Below are positions 9,791-19,304 of a stretch of 64,000 bases of DNA, one piece after another. The position numbers and the translations under genes are program-made. The notes under the pieces are model-generated. The model did not search any database and was not told the origin of the DNA. It was given only the letters and a program-made list of their open reading frames with translations. Position 1 is the first letter of the stretch. The number at the start of each line of letters is the position of its first letter. Origin of the DNA: Astropecten irregularis (taxonomy: Eukaryota > Echinodermata > Asteroidea > Paxillosida > Astropectinidae); the NCBI GenBank assembly GCA_963971285.1, contig OZ020248.1, positions 21,597,873 to 21,661,872 of the forward strand, given 5' to 3'.

Positions 9791-9794
9791 GGAT

Positions 9795-9846
9795 GTTTGT
9801 CTGACATCCGGGGGTTTTGTGACGTCATTAGTGCGAAGCGCTATTA
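9795..9846 (+). repeat. Right copy of the direct repeat flanking 6.5-9.8 kb
   Basis: Matches 6449-6511 apart from a 9-bp indel and a few substitutions. The CRE-like TGACGTCA is at 9820-9827. The copies are in the same orientation 3.34 kb apart. Confidence 0.8.
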
Positions 9847-9929
9847 GAGGTACATGTGTATAAGGTTGATTGGATTTCTTGGAGGAAGAACAGTGAGCGC
9901 GGCTGTTAACCTCCCCTTCTAAAAATCCT

Positions 9930-10230
9930 GGTTCTGTTGTGATTTGCTCTGGTCATTATTGTTTGATCGTCTTCCGACTGTCTCTTGATCGTTTCCTGTA
10001 ATCCTGCCATTTGTGGCCTGGGATGAAACAGTAGTCACAGATGATTTCCCTACGGTTGTCATTGTTTCGATAGTTGTTAGTGTTTCGTGGATTGGGACTT
10101 TGATACCGATTACGTCTGTCACGTCTGCTGCTGCGTCTTCTGTCACCCGATGGATGACGGTTAGTCTCTCTTTCGTGGCTGTCGTTGTCTCGTCGTCATG
10201 GTGAGCGTAAGTGGCGGTCATGATGAAAAT
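9930..10230 (-). pseudogene. Retrotransposon Gag fragment with altered zinc knuckle
   Basis: The minus strand encodes an Arg/Ser/Asp-rich basic region followed by a CCHC-type knuckle at 9998-10039 with ligands C-x2-C-x4-H and then Tyr where the last Cys is expected (CDYCFIPGHKWQDY). Gag proteins of LTR elements place a basic stretch and C-x2-C-x4-H-x4-C knuckle near the C-terminus. No protease or polymerase follows. The lost ligand and an upstream stop indicate a relic. Confidence 0.55.
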
Positions 10231-10239
10231 GTCGCTTTG

Positions 10240-11040
10240 TATTATCTAGTTTCAGAGAAGCTATTTCTTCCCTGAGTTAGTGAATCTCATCGGTTTGAGC
10301 CGAAAATGAATTTTTTTTTTTGCAGTAGATTGTGTTTCCCCTTTTATTCAGGAAAGCATTGAAAATTAGATATAAAGTCAAAAACGAATTACTAAATATA
10401 ATCCTATAGGTGGGCTTGATTTCTGTGTCGCATTCTGCGCTCGTTCGTCTAAACTGCTGCCTTGGACCCACTTCGTCAAGGGGATTTTTAGGGTAATCTT
10501 GGATCATTGCTTTGACATCATCCAGTTCTCATTCTTGCGATATACATGAAAGTACATTGCCTCCATAACGGTCATTGATGAAGTGTCCAATATTGTCTTC
10601 TCTTCGAGTGTAATGAAAGGTTTACCATAGAAGCTGAACAAAATCCTAAAAATTTTGCATGAATGAAATACAATGTACATCAGTAACTGTGTTACCAGAC
10701 ACAGTATTTGGATATATATTGGTGAATCAATATTAAACACGGGATGAAAAGTGATAAGGCCTCAATAAATAAATTTTACGATTCTAAACGAAGAAACCAA
10801 CTTCTGGCACTTATTGGACATATTGTTTGTCTGAATATCAGATAAAGGTCCTTCTTCATGTATGGTATTCACAAGATCATTGTGGTATGACACATTATTC
10901 TTGTCTAGTACACCCCAAGGAAGAGCATGTCTGGAGAATTGTTTCCTTCTGTTCCAGTGGGATGGTTGTTCCATTGATTGGATCGAGCAATATGGCCCCA
11001 TTCACTGCATCGCTGACATGATGTCGATTCCTAGCTGACG
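10240..11040. other. No supported gene
   Basis: Several short minus-strand frames (10277-11001) have no recognisable motif and overlap plus-strand frames. Left unannotated. Confidence 0.45.
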
Positions 11041-11059
11041 CAATTGTGTCAACACCAGA

Positions 11060-11423
11060 CCTTTATTATACTGAGGCACACAGATAGCATGATATTTACA
11101 TCACGGAGCAGAATGTAGTTAATGCGATCACCTTCATTCCAGATCAGCTTGCAAATAACCTCCCTGCTCTTAGGGTCAAAAATCTTTCTGAAATTGAACC
11201 ATTACTAGTGTTGCCAATGCCACCACCAGCTGTTGGCACATCAATGAGGATGACCAGTTTCTGGCAGATGTGGTCCAGTGCCTCCTTCTTGGCAGCATTG
11301 ATGAACCTGTCGGATTGACCTGCCTTGCCTCAGATGTACACGCCAGCCATCAGTTGGTAGAACATTGGGGTTGAGGACATCGTCAAGAGATCGAAGCTTG
11401 CGCAAAATAGCAAATGTGTTCAA
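11060..11423 (-). pseudogene. Transposase-like fragment with Gly-rich PTAGGG motif
   Basis: Minus-strand pieces read KLRSLDDVLNPN, then after a shift DRFINAAKKEALDHICQKLV, ILIDVPTAGGGIGNTSNGSI and, after another shift, DPKSREVICKLI and EGDRINYILLRDVNIMLSVC. The 'P-x-x-GG-x-G-x-T-x-x-G-x-x-x-x-R-F' pattern is reminiscent of the segment near the start of the nuclease region in Transib/RAG1-like proteins, but the similarity is from memory and short. At least two frameshifts and one stop are present. Confidence 0.35.
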
Positions 11424-11574
11424 GTTGCTGGAGCCGAGTTGTCATCTCGAATAATTTGTGATAAATTGAAATCCCCTTTCATTTGTTTGAACCTCCCCTC
11501 CCAAAAATACTCTTCAAAGAAAGATGTTTGAGTTGCTGGAGCTGACTTATCCCAATTAGTGTTGGTGTCATGGT

Positions 11575-12010
11575 CTATGCAGGAAAGTGTTTCATACATG
11601 TGGGACAGACTGGGATACTGCATTTCCCACATTGGAAACGTGTCTTCTTCTTGCAGATGGAGTCATGGCAACAGTTCTCCTTGTCAGTCTTGACAGGCAA
11701 GTGGCTTCCAACATCATGGAAGCAGACCTCTCGTGAGACTGTCGCAGCTGGTGCTCATTTCTTTACTGGAAGAGGCATCAAGGTGGACAGATGGCCTCTT
11801 GACCTATTCTCTACAGACCCCATTGTGATCAGTGCATTAGCAATTGAAGTCTTGAAGTGGAGTAGGTCTTCAGCTTGGTTACCAAATGTCCACTTGTGTA
11901 TGATCCAGGCATTGACGACTGCCACATTGAGGAAGTGTAAGAAGATGCGGAGATACCATCTTCTGTGTCTTGAAGTGTGGTGGTATTTTTGCTGTCAACA
12001 CTTCATCAAT
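11575..12010 (-). pseudogene. piggyBac transposase, C-terminal part with Cys-rich finger
   Basis: The minus strand reads RRWYLRIFLHFLNVAVVNAW, the conserved helix after the last catalytic Asp in piggyBac proteins. It then has a linker with one in-frame TGA (after LMPLPVKK) and VGSHLPVKTDKENCCHDSIC, KKKTRFQCGKCSIPVCPTCM. The last part is the piggyBac C-terminal zinc-binding domain (C-x-x-x-x-C...T-x-x-x-C-x-x-C...VC-x-x-C), ending at a stop near 11575. The catalytic region upstream is missing or unrecognisable. Confidence 0.8.
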
Positions 12011-12019
12011 GTTGTCCGC

Positions 12020-12640
12020 ATTATCATCTGCAATACCCAAGGCCTGTAATATCAGAGATGTTTGAATGTTGTATGATGGGTAGCCGTTGTCTGAGGTGGT
12101 GAGTTCAATGAAGTCATCTTGGATATCAAAGGCCACTACTTCTGTCTTGTGGGAAGTGGAATTGCATTTCAGTAGAAGGAAAGAGAAATGATGCTTTAGT
12201 AAAAAGTAAATATTGTAAAAGTTGGTGATTGGGTCAGTCTCAGAGGGGCACAAAGATGGTGGATAATAACGGTCTGCATAGTCTTGTGATCTGTTTTATT
12301 GTTAATTAAGTTGTCCAGTTTTGTAGACTAGAGCCGCCTTATGTCTGAAGGGCAGGGGGGGGGGCTGAGTTGTGTGCCAAAACTTTATGTCATCATGACA
12401 TCATCAGGTGTCCAATTACAAGCAATTTGAATCTAATAATCAAAATCTGACCTTACCTAACATTCACTTTTGGTAAAAGAATCTTAACTTAATATCTCAA
12501 ACTGTTGATTTTTTAAGATTTGAAAATTGATGAGGAACATTGGCCGGCACTTTGATGTCGCTCAAGGCACTGATGTGGCTAACCAAAATTCGCTGAACCA
12601 CTATTACCATTCTTTCTTTGATTTTGGCGACATCGTCTTC
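12020..12640. other. No supported gene
   Basis: A minus-strand open frame to 12253 overlaps the piggyBac helix in a different frame and has no motif. A poly-G run sits near 12353. Otherwise featureless. Confidence 0.45.
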
Positions 12641-12699
12641 TTCTCATGGTGCAAAGTGTGTACATAAGTGTGTGTTTTATACCTTGGCGAGAGTCAGAC

Positions 12700-13040
12700 T
12701 GTTGCGATTCAGTAGGTTCGTTGCTTTGTGCAGGAAAATCGTGTCCACGGAAAACAGGCTATCTTCGATAAGGTCCATCGAAGCAGGCTTTCATGACGGC
12801 CACGATTAAGGTTGGAGGTGATTTTCTGCTCACCGTAGCCAATATCTTTAAGGGATTGTCTCTCCCTTGGTGTAGGTGCCTTAAATGTATCCACATCAGT
12901 CAGGATGGCAATCCTACTTGTCCACGGTGTGGTCTTTGTCTTCTTTTTAGGGGGAACTGGGCCTACCCTGAGTTTAAGGACAGCACTGAGTTGTTCTGTT
13001 CTTACTGTGTATTCTTTGTCTTCATCATCGAGTAGTGAAC
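12700..13040 (-). pseudogene. TPRERQ-type N-terminal module (copy 2 of 4)
   Basis: The minus strand reads DDEDKEYTVRTEQLSAVLKL, RVGPVPPKKKTKTTPWTSRI and TPRERQSLKDIGYGEQKITS, then runs out of recognisable sequence. Same family as 4190-4640, 15480-15810 and 30730-31040; this copy and the 15.5-kb copy keep the cleanest TPRERQ segment. Confidence 0.5.
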
Positions 13041-13119
13041 TGTTGTTGCTGAAGTCAAATTGAAGAACGGTGGAAGGATACCACTAGAAGCTCAAGTTTT
13101 TGAATACTGAATACTGCTG

Positions 13120-13570
13120 AATAATGTTGTTCAGCTGTCTGGATATACATTTATCCAGAACCTTTGCATGAGTCCTCATCTTTTCTCTGGCCTTATTTTT
13201 ACTCCTATTTGAATTGCTCTTGCCAAGAACATGACCCCCAACTTACTCCTTTGCAAAGGAAATAATGTACAAGATGCACACATCCACTTGCTTACCTTTA
13301 ATGGCTTTGATAATGTGAACAGGAAGACCTGGCCGATCCATGCTACAGCTATTAGCAAGTTGCTCTTCCAAAATGAAGGCCTGAAGTAAATTTCTTACCA
13401 GCTTAGCTGGAGCTCTTTTTGCCGAAGTGATGCAGGAGTCGTAGATTACTTTCTTGATAGCTACCCCTCCTACATCAACCATCTCTTGCTTGCTGGCTGG
13501 GCCAGTGGCTGGATCTGGTGATGGAGATGAGGCTGGAGCCGGAGCTGGTGATGGAAGCAAGGGAGGCTAT
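13120..13570 (-). CDS. BEN-domain exon (copy 1)
   Basis: A Pro/Ser/Ala-rich linker (PSPAPAPASSPSPDPATG) leads into MVDVGGVAIKKVIYDSCITS, APAKLVRNLLQAFILEEQLA and PVHIIKAIKGKQVDV. That is the BEN pattern: a beta-start, then 'A-x-x-L-x-x-x-x-x-F-x-x-E-x-L' and a C-terminal 'I-x-A-I' helix. BEN domains bind DNA or chromatin partners. The twin at 15855-16331 stays open further (LVGGHVLGKSNSNRSKNKAR and on), whereas here ATTAGTTA/ACTTACT-type change creates a stop. A coiled-coil exon lies upstream, as in BEND5-like proteins. Confidence 0.6.
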
Positions 13571-13669
13571 CAGAGGGGTTAGAGTATTTATTCCAACACT
13601 CTCTGACAAAAACTTGATGAATTGCCTTTGCTGAAACATGGTCATCAAATTCAGCACATCTGCAAGATT

Positions 13670-13867
13670 TCAATTGCTAATACATTGACATGCCTGAAGC
13701 TGTTTTCTGAGCTGACTGATTATGTTGTCTTTCTCCTGTAGTTGACTTTTCAACTTTGTGATCTCTTCATCCAGGATGATCTCTTTATCACTGTTATGAT
13801 GTACTAATGGTACTAGGGTAGCACATGGCACTGGTGACATCTCATCATCCACAAACTGTTCTCTCAT
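13670..13867 (-). CDS. Coiled-coil exon of the BEN gene (copy 1)
   Basis: The frame opens with ATG at 13867 and reads MREQFVDDEMSPVPC, then EEITKLKSQLQEKDNIISQL, a run of leucine heptads ending RKQLQACQCISN. The next frame piece (FFQQRQFIKFLSE or CRCAEFDDHVSAKAIHQVFV) links it to the Pro-rich lead of the BEN exon. It probably gives dimerisation. Confidence 0.5.
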   Translation of the reverse strand: MREQFVDDEMSPVPCATLVPLVHHNSDKEIILDEEITKLKSQLQEKDNIISQLRKQLQACQCISN

Positions 13868-14105
13868 TCAGGAGAGATAGCAGCATGTTTTGCATGCCAG
13901 TAATGGTGGATGACAAATGTTTAATACCGTACAAACAAGTCTGAAGATAAGCTTTCCTTTCCACTTGCAATGACCAATGGAGGGGCTCCATTGTTGAGGT
14001 AAGCTTGGAAGGAACGGTAGGGCCATCAGCTTACAGATGACGCATTACATCGCAGTTCTGATGTGTAGGGGACAGCTAGACCTATGTTTTGACACTTCCT
14101 CCAGA

Positions 14106-14360
14106 TCACCTGCTACCAGTGGTAAATACTTTGCTCTTCTCGTCATAAAATGGGGATGACACTCTCCCACGTCCCGATTTATTGTTTTCCCGCTTGGCTG
14201 GGCGGTATTTTTTTCTCAAATATTCAACCCGATCTTTCACGTTCTCCCATGTGTTGTAAGGACAGCTTGGGAAACTCTTGACAAATTCCGTTGTGATGGC
14301 AGCCCAGAGTTGTATTTCATCCCCTTGAATCCGGACTGATGATTTTCCTTCTCTTTTCAT
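14106..14360 (-). CDS. Myb/SANT-like DNA-binding domain exon (copy 1)
   Basis: The minus strand reads IQLWAAITTEFVKSFPSCPY, NVKDRVEYLRKKYRPAKREN and NKSGRGRVSSPFYDEKSKVF. This matches the trihelix Myb/SANT-like domain of Harbinger-associated and BEN-type proteins ('W-x-x-I ... L-x-x-K-Y-x-x-x-K-x-x-N-x-x-SG-x-G-R'). A fuller first helix is seen in the third copy at 57655-57909 (KRRNWKHDETHGLLQIW). Likely part of the same gene as the coiled coil and BEN exons, but splice joins are unproven. Confidence 0.65.
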   Translation of the reverse strand: MKREGKSSVRIQGDEIQLWAAITTEFVKSFPSCPYNTWENVKDRVEYLRKKYRPAKRENNKSGRGRVSSPFYDEKSKVFTTGSR

Positions 14361-14439
14361 CTATGTAAACAACAAGCAAATCAGCCTATTGCTACAAAAT
14401 GTCTGCAATAAACCATTAATAATAATAATATTAATAATA

Positions 14440-14730
14440 GTGCCTTGTCACTTTGTCAGCATCAAGGAGTTGCTGGATGAGGGCACTTCCAACTCCAATG
14501 ACTGGCTGGAGAAAGCTGGCCTGGTGGTTGTAGAATGTCCTCTCAGACATGCAAGCTAAATTAAGATTATTCAGAATGTGCACAGTTGTTGCAAAGTTGC
14601 CACCTGCAAACAGTGTGGCAGCTGACAAGAGAATGTTTCCAGATGGTATGTTGTTAAACCATGGCTGGTTCTCCCAGATCTGCTGCCCCAGGTTGCAACT
14701 TTGGTACTCTTGTGTCACCGATAGCATGGT
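14440..14730 (-). pseudogene. Transposon-associated domain (copy 1)
   Basis: Reads QSCNLGQQIWENQPWFNNIP, SGNILLSAATLFAGGNFATT and LACMSERTFYNHQASFLQPV. The series 'P-x-GN-x-L-L-x-A-A-x-L-F-x-G...TF-x-x-HQ-x-x-x-x-P' recurs in multicopy uncharacterised proteins of invertebrates and fish and belongs to a DNA transposon whose superfamily I cannot state. The domain breaks off at a TAA-rich microsatellite (14419-14440). Confidence 0.45.
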
Positions 14731-14736
14731 GCTAAT

Positions 14737-15412
14737 ACATTATTTATTTTTTTGACGACTTTATTTATTGTGTCCCAGAAAAAAAACACGAAACCGAGAT
14801 TTGACAATGTTTAATCCTATTTTGATTTAACTTTTGAATAATAAATGACATATCTGGAAAGCTTATTTCCTCAGCTTTCATTTGATACCATTTATATGAT
14901 TCATACTTCACGCATGAGTGAGTAAATAAAATATGAAGGAAGGCTATCAAAAAGCCGTTTTATTTTAAATAATCAATCACATTTCTAGAAACTACATATC
15001 CTGGCCTTTCAAATGATGCCTAAGTCAGGAAAATATAAGAGGGGTGACAGATATCTGCCTTTAAATGTGGATTGAATTTTCATGTTTTTGAAATCCTTCG
15101 TTTTTCACGACTGACCGATTTTTCAGTATGAACGAATTGGACGAATTAGAACAGTATGCATACAAGATTTTTGTTTTTGTTAATGTTTCCTTGACTGATG
15201 TTACCTTTCTGATTCTTACCATTTTTCATTGTAGAATCCATCTCAAAATCACTTTAGTCATCACGATATCGTCCAAGAGGTCTGGCGCTACGATCGATCA
15301 TAACTCGAGTTACGAAGGACAACCCATCGTATCTTACGTAAAGCCGCAATGCATCATAAGACAGTCCTGCGATTGATATACTTTATTTGGCTTTTACTAT
15401 CAGGTTTGACAA
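14737..15412. other. Spacer between the two 2.1-kb blocks
   Basis: No gene is visible. It interrupts the protein domain at 14730 that continues uninterrupted in copy 2 (17512 and beyond), so it lies where copy 1 lost its upstream part. Confidence 0.5.
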
Positions 15413-15479
15413 TCTCATAGTGCAAAGTGTGTACATAAGTGTGTGTTTTATACCTTGGCGAGAGTCAGACTGTTTCGAT

Positions 15480-15810
15480 TCAGTAGGTTCGTTGCTTGGT
15501 GCAGGAACATCGTGTCCACGGAAAACAGGCTATCTTCGATAAGGTCCATCGAAGCAGGCTTTCATGACGGCCACGATTAAGGTTGGAGGTGATTTTCTGC
15601 TCACCGTAGCCAATATCTTTAAGGGATTGTCTCTCCCTTGGTGTAGGTGCCTTAAATGTATCCACATCAGTCAGGATGGCAATCCTACTTGTCCACGGTG
15701 TGGTCTTTGTCTTCTTTTTAGGGGGAACTGGGCCTACCCTGAGTTTAAGGACAGCACTGAGTTGTTCTGTTCTTACTGTGTATTCTTTGTCTTCATCATC
15801 GAGTAGTGAA
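15480..15810 (-). pseudogene. TPRERQ-type N-terminal module (copy 3 of 4)
   Basis: Same reading as 12700-13040, including TPRERQSLKDIGYGEQKITS and DDEDKEYTVRTEQLSAVLKL. Confidence 0.5.
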
Positions 15811-15854
15811 CTGTTGTTGCTGAAGTCAAATTGAAGAACAGTGGAAGGATACCA

Positions 15855-16331
15855 CTAGAAGCTCAAGTTTTTGAATACTGAATACTGCTGAATAATGTTG
15901 TTCAGCTGTCTGGATATACATTTATCCAGAACCTTTGCATGAGTCCTCATCTTCTCTCTGGCCTTATTTTTACTCCTATTTGAATTGCTCTTGCCAAGAA
16001 CATGACCCCCAACTAACTCCTTTGCAAAGGAAATAATGTACAAGATGCACACATCCACTTGCTTACCTTTAATGGCTTTGATAATGTGAACAGGAAGACC
16101 TGGCCGATCCATGCTACAGCTATTAGCAAGTTGCTCTTCCAAAATGAAGGCCTGAAGTAAATTTCTTACCAGCTTAGCTGGAGCTCTTTTTGCTGAAGTG
16201 ATGCAGGAGTCGTAGATTTCTTTCTTGATAGCTACCCCTCCTACATCAACCATCTCTTGCTTGCTGGCTGGGCCAGTGGCTGGATCTGGTGATGGAGATG
16301 AGGCTGGAGCCGGAGCTGGTGATGGAAGCAA
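15855..16331 (-). CDS. BEN-domain exon (copy 2), longer open frame
   Basis: The BEN core matches 13243-13560. Here the frame continues through LVGGHVLGKSNSNRSKNKAR and KVLDKCISRQLNNIIQQYSV to a stop at 15855, giving a basic C-terminal tail. This version looks capable of encoding the complete C-terminus. Confidence 0.65.
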   Translation of the reverse strand: MLPSPAPAPASSPSPDPATGPASKQEMVDVGGVAIKKEIYDSCITSAKRAPAKLVRNLLQAFILEEQLANSCSMDRPGLPVHIIKAIKGKQVDVCILYIISFAKELVGGHVLGKSNSNRSKNKAREKMRTHAKVLDKCISRQLNNIIQQYSVFKNLSF

Positions 16332-16440
16332 GGGAGGCTATCAGAGGGGTTAGAGTATTTATTCCAACACTCTCTGACAAAAACTTGATGAATTGCCTTT
16401 GCTGAAACATGGTCATCAAATTCAGCACATCTGCAAGATT

Positions 16441-16638
16441 TCAATTGCTAATACATTGACATGCCTGAAGCTGTTTTCTGAGCTGACTGATTATGTTGTC
16501 TTTCTCCTGTAGTTGACTTTTCAACTTTGTGATCTCTTCATCCAGGATGATCTCTTCATCACTGTTATGATGTACTAATGGTACTAGGGTAACACATGGC
16601 ACTGGTGACATCTCATCATCCACAAACTGTTCTCTCAT
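16441..16638 (-). CDS. Coiled-coil exon of the BEN gene (copy 2)
   Basis: ATG at 16638; differs from copy 1 by two substitutions (A to V, K to E). Heptads EEITKLKSQLQEKDNIISQL are unchanged. Confidence 0.5.
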   Translation of the reverse strand: MREQFVDDEMSPVPCVTLVPLVHHNSDEEIILDEEITKLKSQLQEKDNIISQLRKQLQACQCISN

Positions 16639-16869
16639 TCAGGAGAGATAGCAGCATGTTTTGCATGCCAGTAATGGTGGATGACAAATGTTTAATACCG
16701 TACAAACAAGTCTGAAGATAAGCTTTCCTTTCCACTTGCAATGACCAATGGAGGGGCTCCATTGGTTTGCTCTGTGGCTTGAGGTAAGCTTGGAAGGAAC
16801 GGTAGGGCCATCAGCTTACAGATGACGCATTACATGGCAGTTCTGATGTGTAGGGGACAGCTAGACCTA

Positions 16870-17150
16870 TGTTTTGACACTTCCTCCAGATCACCTGCTA
16901 CCAGTGGTAAATACTTTGCTCTTCTCGTCATAAAATGGGGATGACACTCTCCCACGTCCCGATTTATTGTTTTCCCGCTTGGCTGGGCGTTATTTTTTTC
17001 TCAAATATTCAACTCGATCTTTCACGCTCTCCCATGTGTTGTAAGGACAGCTTGGGAAACTCTTGACAAATTCCGTTGTGATGGCAGCCCAGAGTTGTAT
17101 TTCATCCCCTTGAATCCGGACTGATGATTTTCCTTCTCTTTTCATCTATG
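16870..17150 (-). CDS. Myb/SANT-like domain exon (copy 2)
   Basis: Collinear with 14106-14360 and nearly identical: WAAITTEFVKSFPSCPYN, DRVEYLRKK, KRENNKSGRGRVSSPFYD. One substitution changes a codon in the linker before AKRENN. Confidence 0.6.
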
Positions 17151-17200
17151 TAAACGACAAGCAATTCAGCCTATTGCTACAAAATGTCTGCAATAAACCA

Positions 17201-17700
17201 TTAATAATAATAATAATAATAATAGTGCCTTGTCACTTTGTCAGCATCAAGGAGTTGCTGGATGGGGGCACTTCCAACTCCAATGACTGGCTGGAGAAAG
17301 CTGGCCTGGTGGTTGTAGAATGTCCTCTCAGACATGCAGGCTAAATTAAGATTATTCAGAATCTGCACAGTTGTTGCAAAGTTGCCACCTGCAAACAGTG
17401 TAGCAGCTGGCAAGAGAATGTTGCCAGATGGTACGTTGTTAAACCATGGCTGGCTCTCCAAGATCTGCTGCCCCAGGTTGCAACTTTGGCACTCCTGTGT
17501 CACCGATAGCATGGTGCTAATCTCCCTCTGTTTATTAACAACATCATAGGAGCCGCAACCCTAGCATCTCTTTAGGAGCTTGAACAATCTAGAAGCACAA
17601 ACTATATATTTGCGCTCAGTGTGAGCATCCATGCTGCCCATTTCAGAATAGTCCGCAACTGTGCGTGAGCTCCTCCCTCTTTTCCTGCATTAAAAATACA
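17201..17700 (-). pseudogene. Transposon-associated domain (copy 2) with upstream continuation
   Basis: The domain at 17201-17512 equals 14440-14730. Upstream the minus strand continues as KRGRSSRTVADYSEMGSMDA, HTERKYIVCASRLFKLLKRC and, after one TAG, GCGSYDVVNKQRE. Paired cysteines (C-x-x-C spaced before SCNLGQQ) suggest a zinc-binding N-terminal part. This shows what copy 1 lost at its right edge. Confidence 0.45.
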
Positions 17701-17999
17701 AATGAAATTGTAGAAACAAAATAAAAATAACATAATAATTCAAATGGTAACAAGTTTCCTGTATGAATGACACTCAGATGTCCGCCACAGTTTATGATGG
17801 GTCATGCTGAAAGAAAAGTATAAGTGGACAATTGTTCTGTTTATTTCTATTACATTTTAAGAGTTTTGGTCCATTGGAAGTCAAAGTAAGAAAGGATGCA
17901 CCTTCCCACCTATGTGAGGAATCCTTTGCTATTAAATAAAGATATACACGAGTCACATCTATGACTCTTATTAAAAATAAGAGATAATACCTTTTGATG

Positions 18000-18430
18000 G
18001 GTCTTTGGGTTTTCTTTTTGGGGGTGGAGTTGTCATACTCTGATGATGATTCTGATGATGGCGTATAGCCAGGGGATTCGGGTTGAGAAGGACCAACATT
18101 CTCGTCCTCTTCATCCTCGTCAGAGCTGCTGCTTTCCTCATCAGAACGATCATCCAATAGTTTGCACACGATACCAGTGGAAGTAGTGGGTGGCTTAGCG
18201 ACCATGCCTTGGCTTCTTGTGTGCCTTGTCGCCTGTACAGCTGTATTAAACAACATATTTGCATACAACATTATACATGTAGAAGGCTGAGGAATGGCTT
18301 GCTTCTCAATTATTATAAAGGCATTTCTTGATTCGAGATGGCTTGCACTGCTCAGTGAGAGCACGAACAGCTGAGGATGAGTTTTAGGATCCACCTTCTT
18401 CAGGTTCTGGGGAATGTTGATGATATCCTG
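18000..18430 (-). CDS. Acidic low-complexity exon and adjoining exon, unknown protein
   Basis: The minus strand reads TRSQGMVAKPPTTSTGIVCK, LLDDRSDEESSSSDEDEEDE, SPGYTPSSESSSEYDNSTPK and KKKTQRPIKR. An upstream piece reads EILQDIINIPQNLKKVDPKT (18370-18430). The acid block followed by a basic tail suggests a nuclear protein. It may be the N-terminal part of the gene whose remains are at 17.2-17.7 kb. No known family. Confidence 0.4.
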
Positions 18431-18680
18431 CAGAATTTCATCATTTTAATTCAATCATTTTGTTGTGTCCCCTAAGACGTTCCATGTAGTGATTCTCATG
18501 CAAGAGGGTGAAATTTAAATGCCATAGGATTGACTCACTTACAGAATGTGCCATTTGTTTGGCCTTTATGTTACCAATCCTGTACTGTACCTTTAATAAC
18601 AATACATGTAGATGGTTTTCATTTGTTGTATACACAATTGGCAACAAAATTAAGAAAAATAAATTGACGGTATTCAGGAG

Positions 18681-18763
18681 GTCGCTGGTTTGAATCCCGC
18701 TCCAGTCAGGTCTTCTTTGTCACCTTTCAAAAATAAGGCGCTCTACCAACTGAGCCATCCAGC
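18681..18763. other. tRNA-like A box and B box in opposite orientation
   Basis: On the minus strand 18746-18757 reads TGGCTCAGTTGG, a perfect tRNA A box (TRGCNNAGYNGG), within GGATGGCTCAGTTGGTAGAG. On the plus strand 18687-18697 reads GGTTTGAATCC, one mismatch from the B box GGTTCRANYCC. The two halves therefore face each other and cannot form one tRNA. A rearranged tRNA or tRNA-derived SINE is likely. Confidence 0.5.
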
Positions 18764-18869
18764 CCTACGTTGGTGGTGACCCTAATAGGCAACTATCTTT
18801 GTTTTGGGGGTTATTTGATGATTATATTAATTTAAAAAAAACCTTACAAGAAAGTTGTAACGTTAAAAC

Positions 18870-19290
18870 ATATTGAAACCTTCCATGAAGACAACAATTT
18901 ACAATAATTTTCGGATGCTTTATTTGTATGCATTCTAACCCTTTTATATAAAGCGTACGGAATATAACCTGAGCATACATATCGTAATACTTGCTTTTCT
19001 TCCTTTGACATGTTTTGCTTTTCATTATTTATGATCTCCTCTGGTTTGTCATGTGAATTTCTGTCCTTGACAATTAATTCAAGAACAAACTGCAGTAGCT
19101 GTTGGTAGACTATATGGGTATGCTTTCCTTCTTCATCGATACCCACAGAATTAAAAACTGTCATGCCAAGTAATAGCATGATCACTATTTAATCTAAAGT
19201 TGTGAAAAGCCTTCCACATCATCGTGGATGCATCAGGGCCAAGCTTCTCTTTATTCCCAGATGTAGCTATGATCCAAATGTTACTTACAA
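18870..19290 (-). pseudogene. Transposon-associated C-terminal fragment (YVxGYIPYAL type)
   Basis: Reads ATSGNKEKLGPDAS and MMWKAFHNFR (19200-19280), then KEEKQVLRYVCSGYIPYALY and ENYCKLLSSWKV. The 22511-22852 frame reads EEEQVLRYIAGYIPFALMKK with the same following YCKFLECWSV, so both belong to one repeated family. 'L-x-YVAGYI' motifs commonly end transposase-like proteins in invertebrates. Confidence 0.4.
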
Positions 19291-19304
19291 GAAAAACTGA
19301 GAAG

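Larger units (their letters stand above)
12642..14736. repeat. 2.1-kb duplicated block, copy 1
   Basis: From TCTCATGGTGCAAAGTG to CATGGTGCTAAT this block matches 15413-17521 with only scattered substitutions and small indels (offset 2771 at the left, 2785 at the right). The copies are in direct orientation with 0.68 kb of unrelated sequence between. Its minus strand carries, from right to left, a transposon-associated domain, a Myb/SANT domain, a coiled coil, a BEN domain and the TPRERQ module. Confidence 0.95.
15413..17521. repeat. 2.1-kb duplicated block, copy 2
   Basis: Direct copy of 12642-14736. It differs by a short GTTTGCTCTGTGGCT insertion near 16766 and scattered substitutions. It retains the upstream coding continuation (17530-17700) that copy 1 lacks, so this is likely the more complete source copy. 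Confidence 0.95.

Noticed and set aside
11060..11423. Claim of a RAG1 homologue
   Set aside because: Only a short Gly-rich motif supports it. Kept as a weak possibility, not annotated as RAG.
18681..18763. A tRNA gene
   Set aside because: The A and B boxes are on opposite strands, and no cloverleaf with a 7-bp acceptor stem can be drawn.
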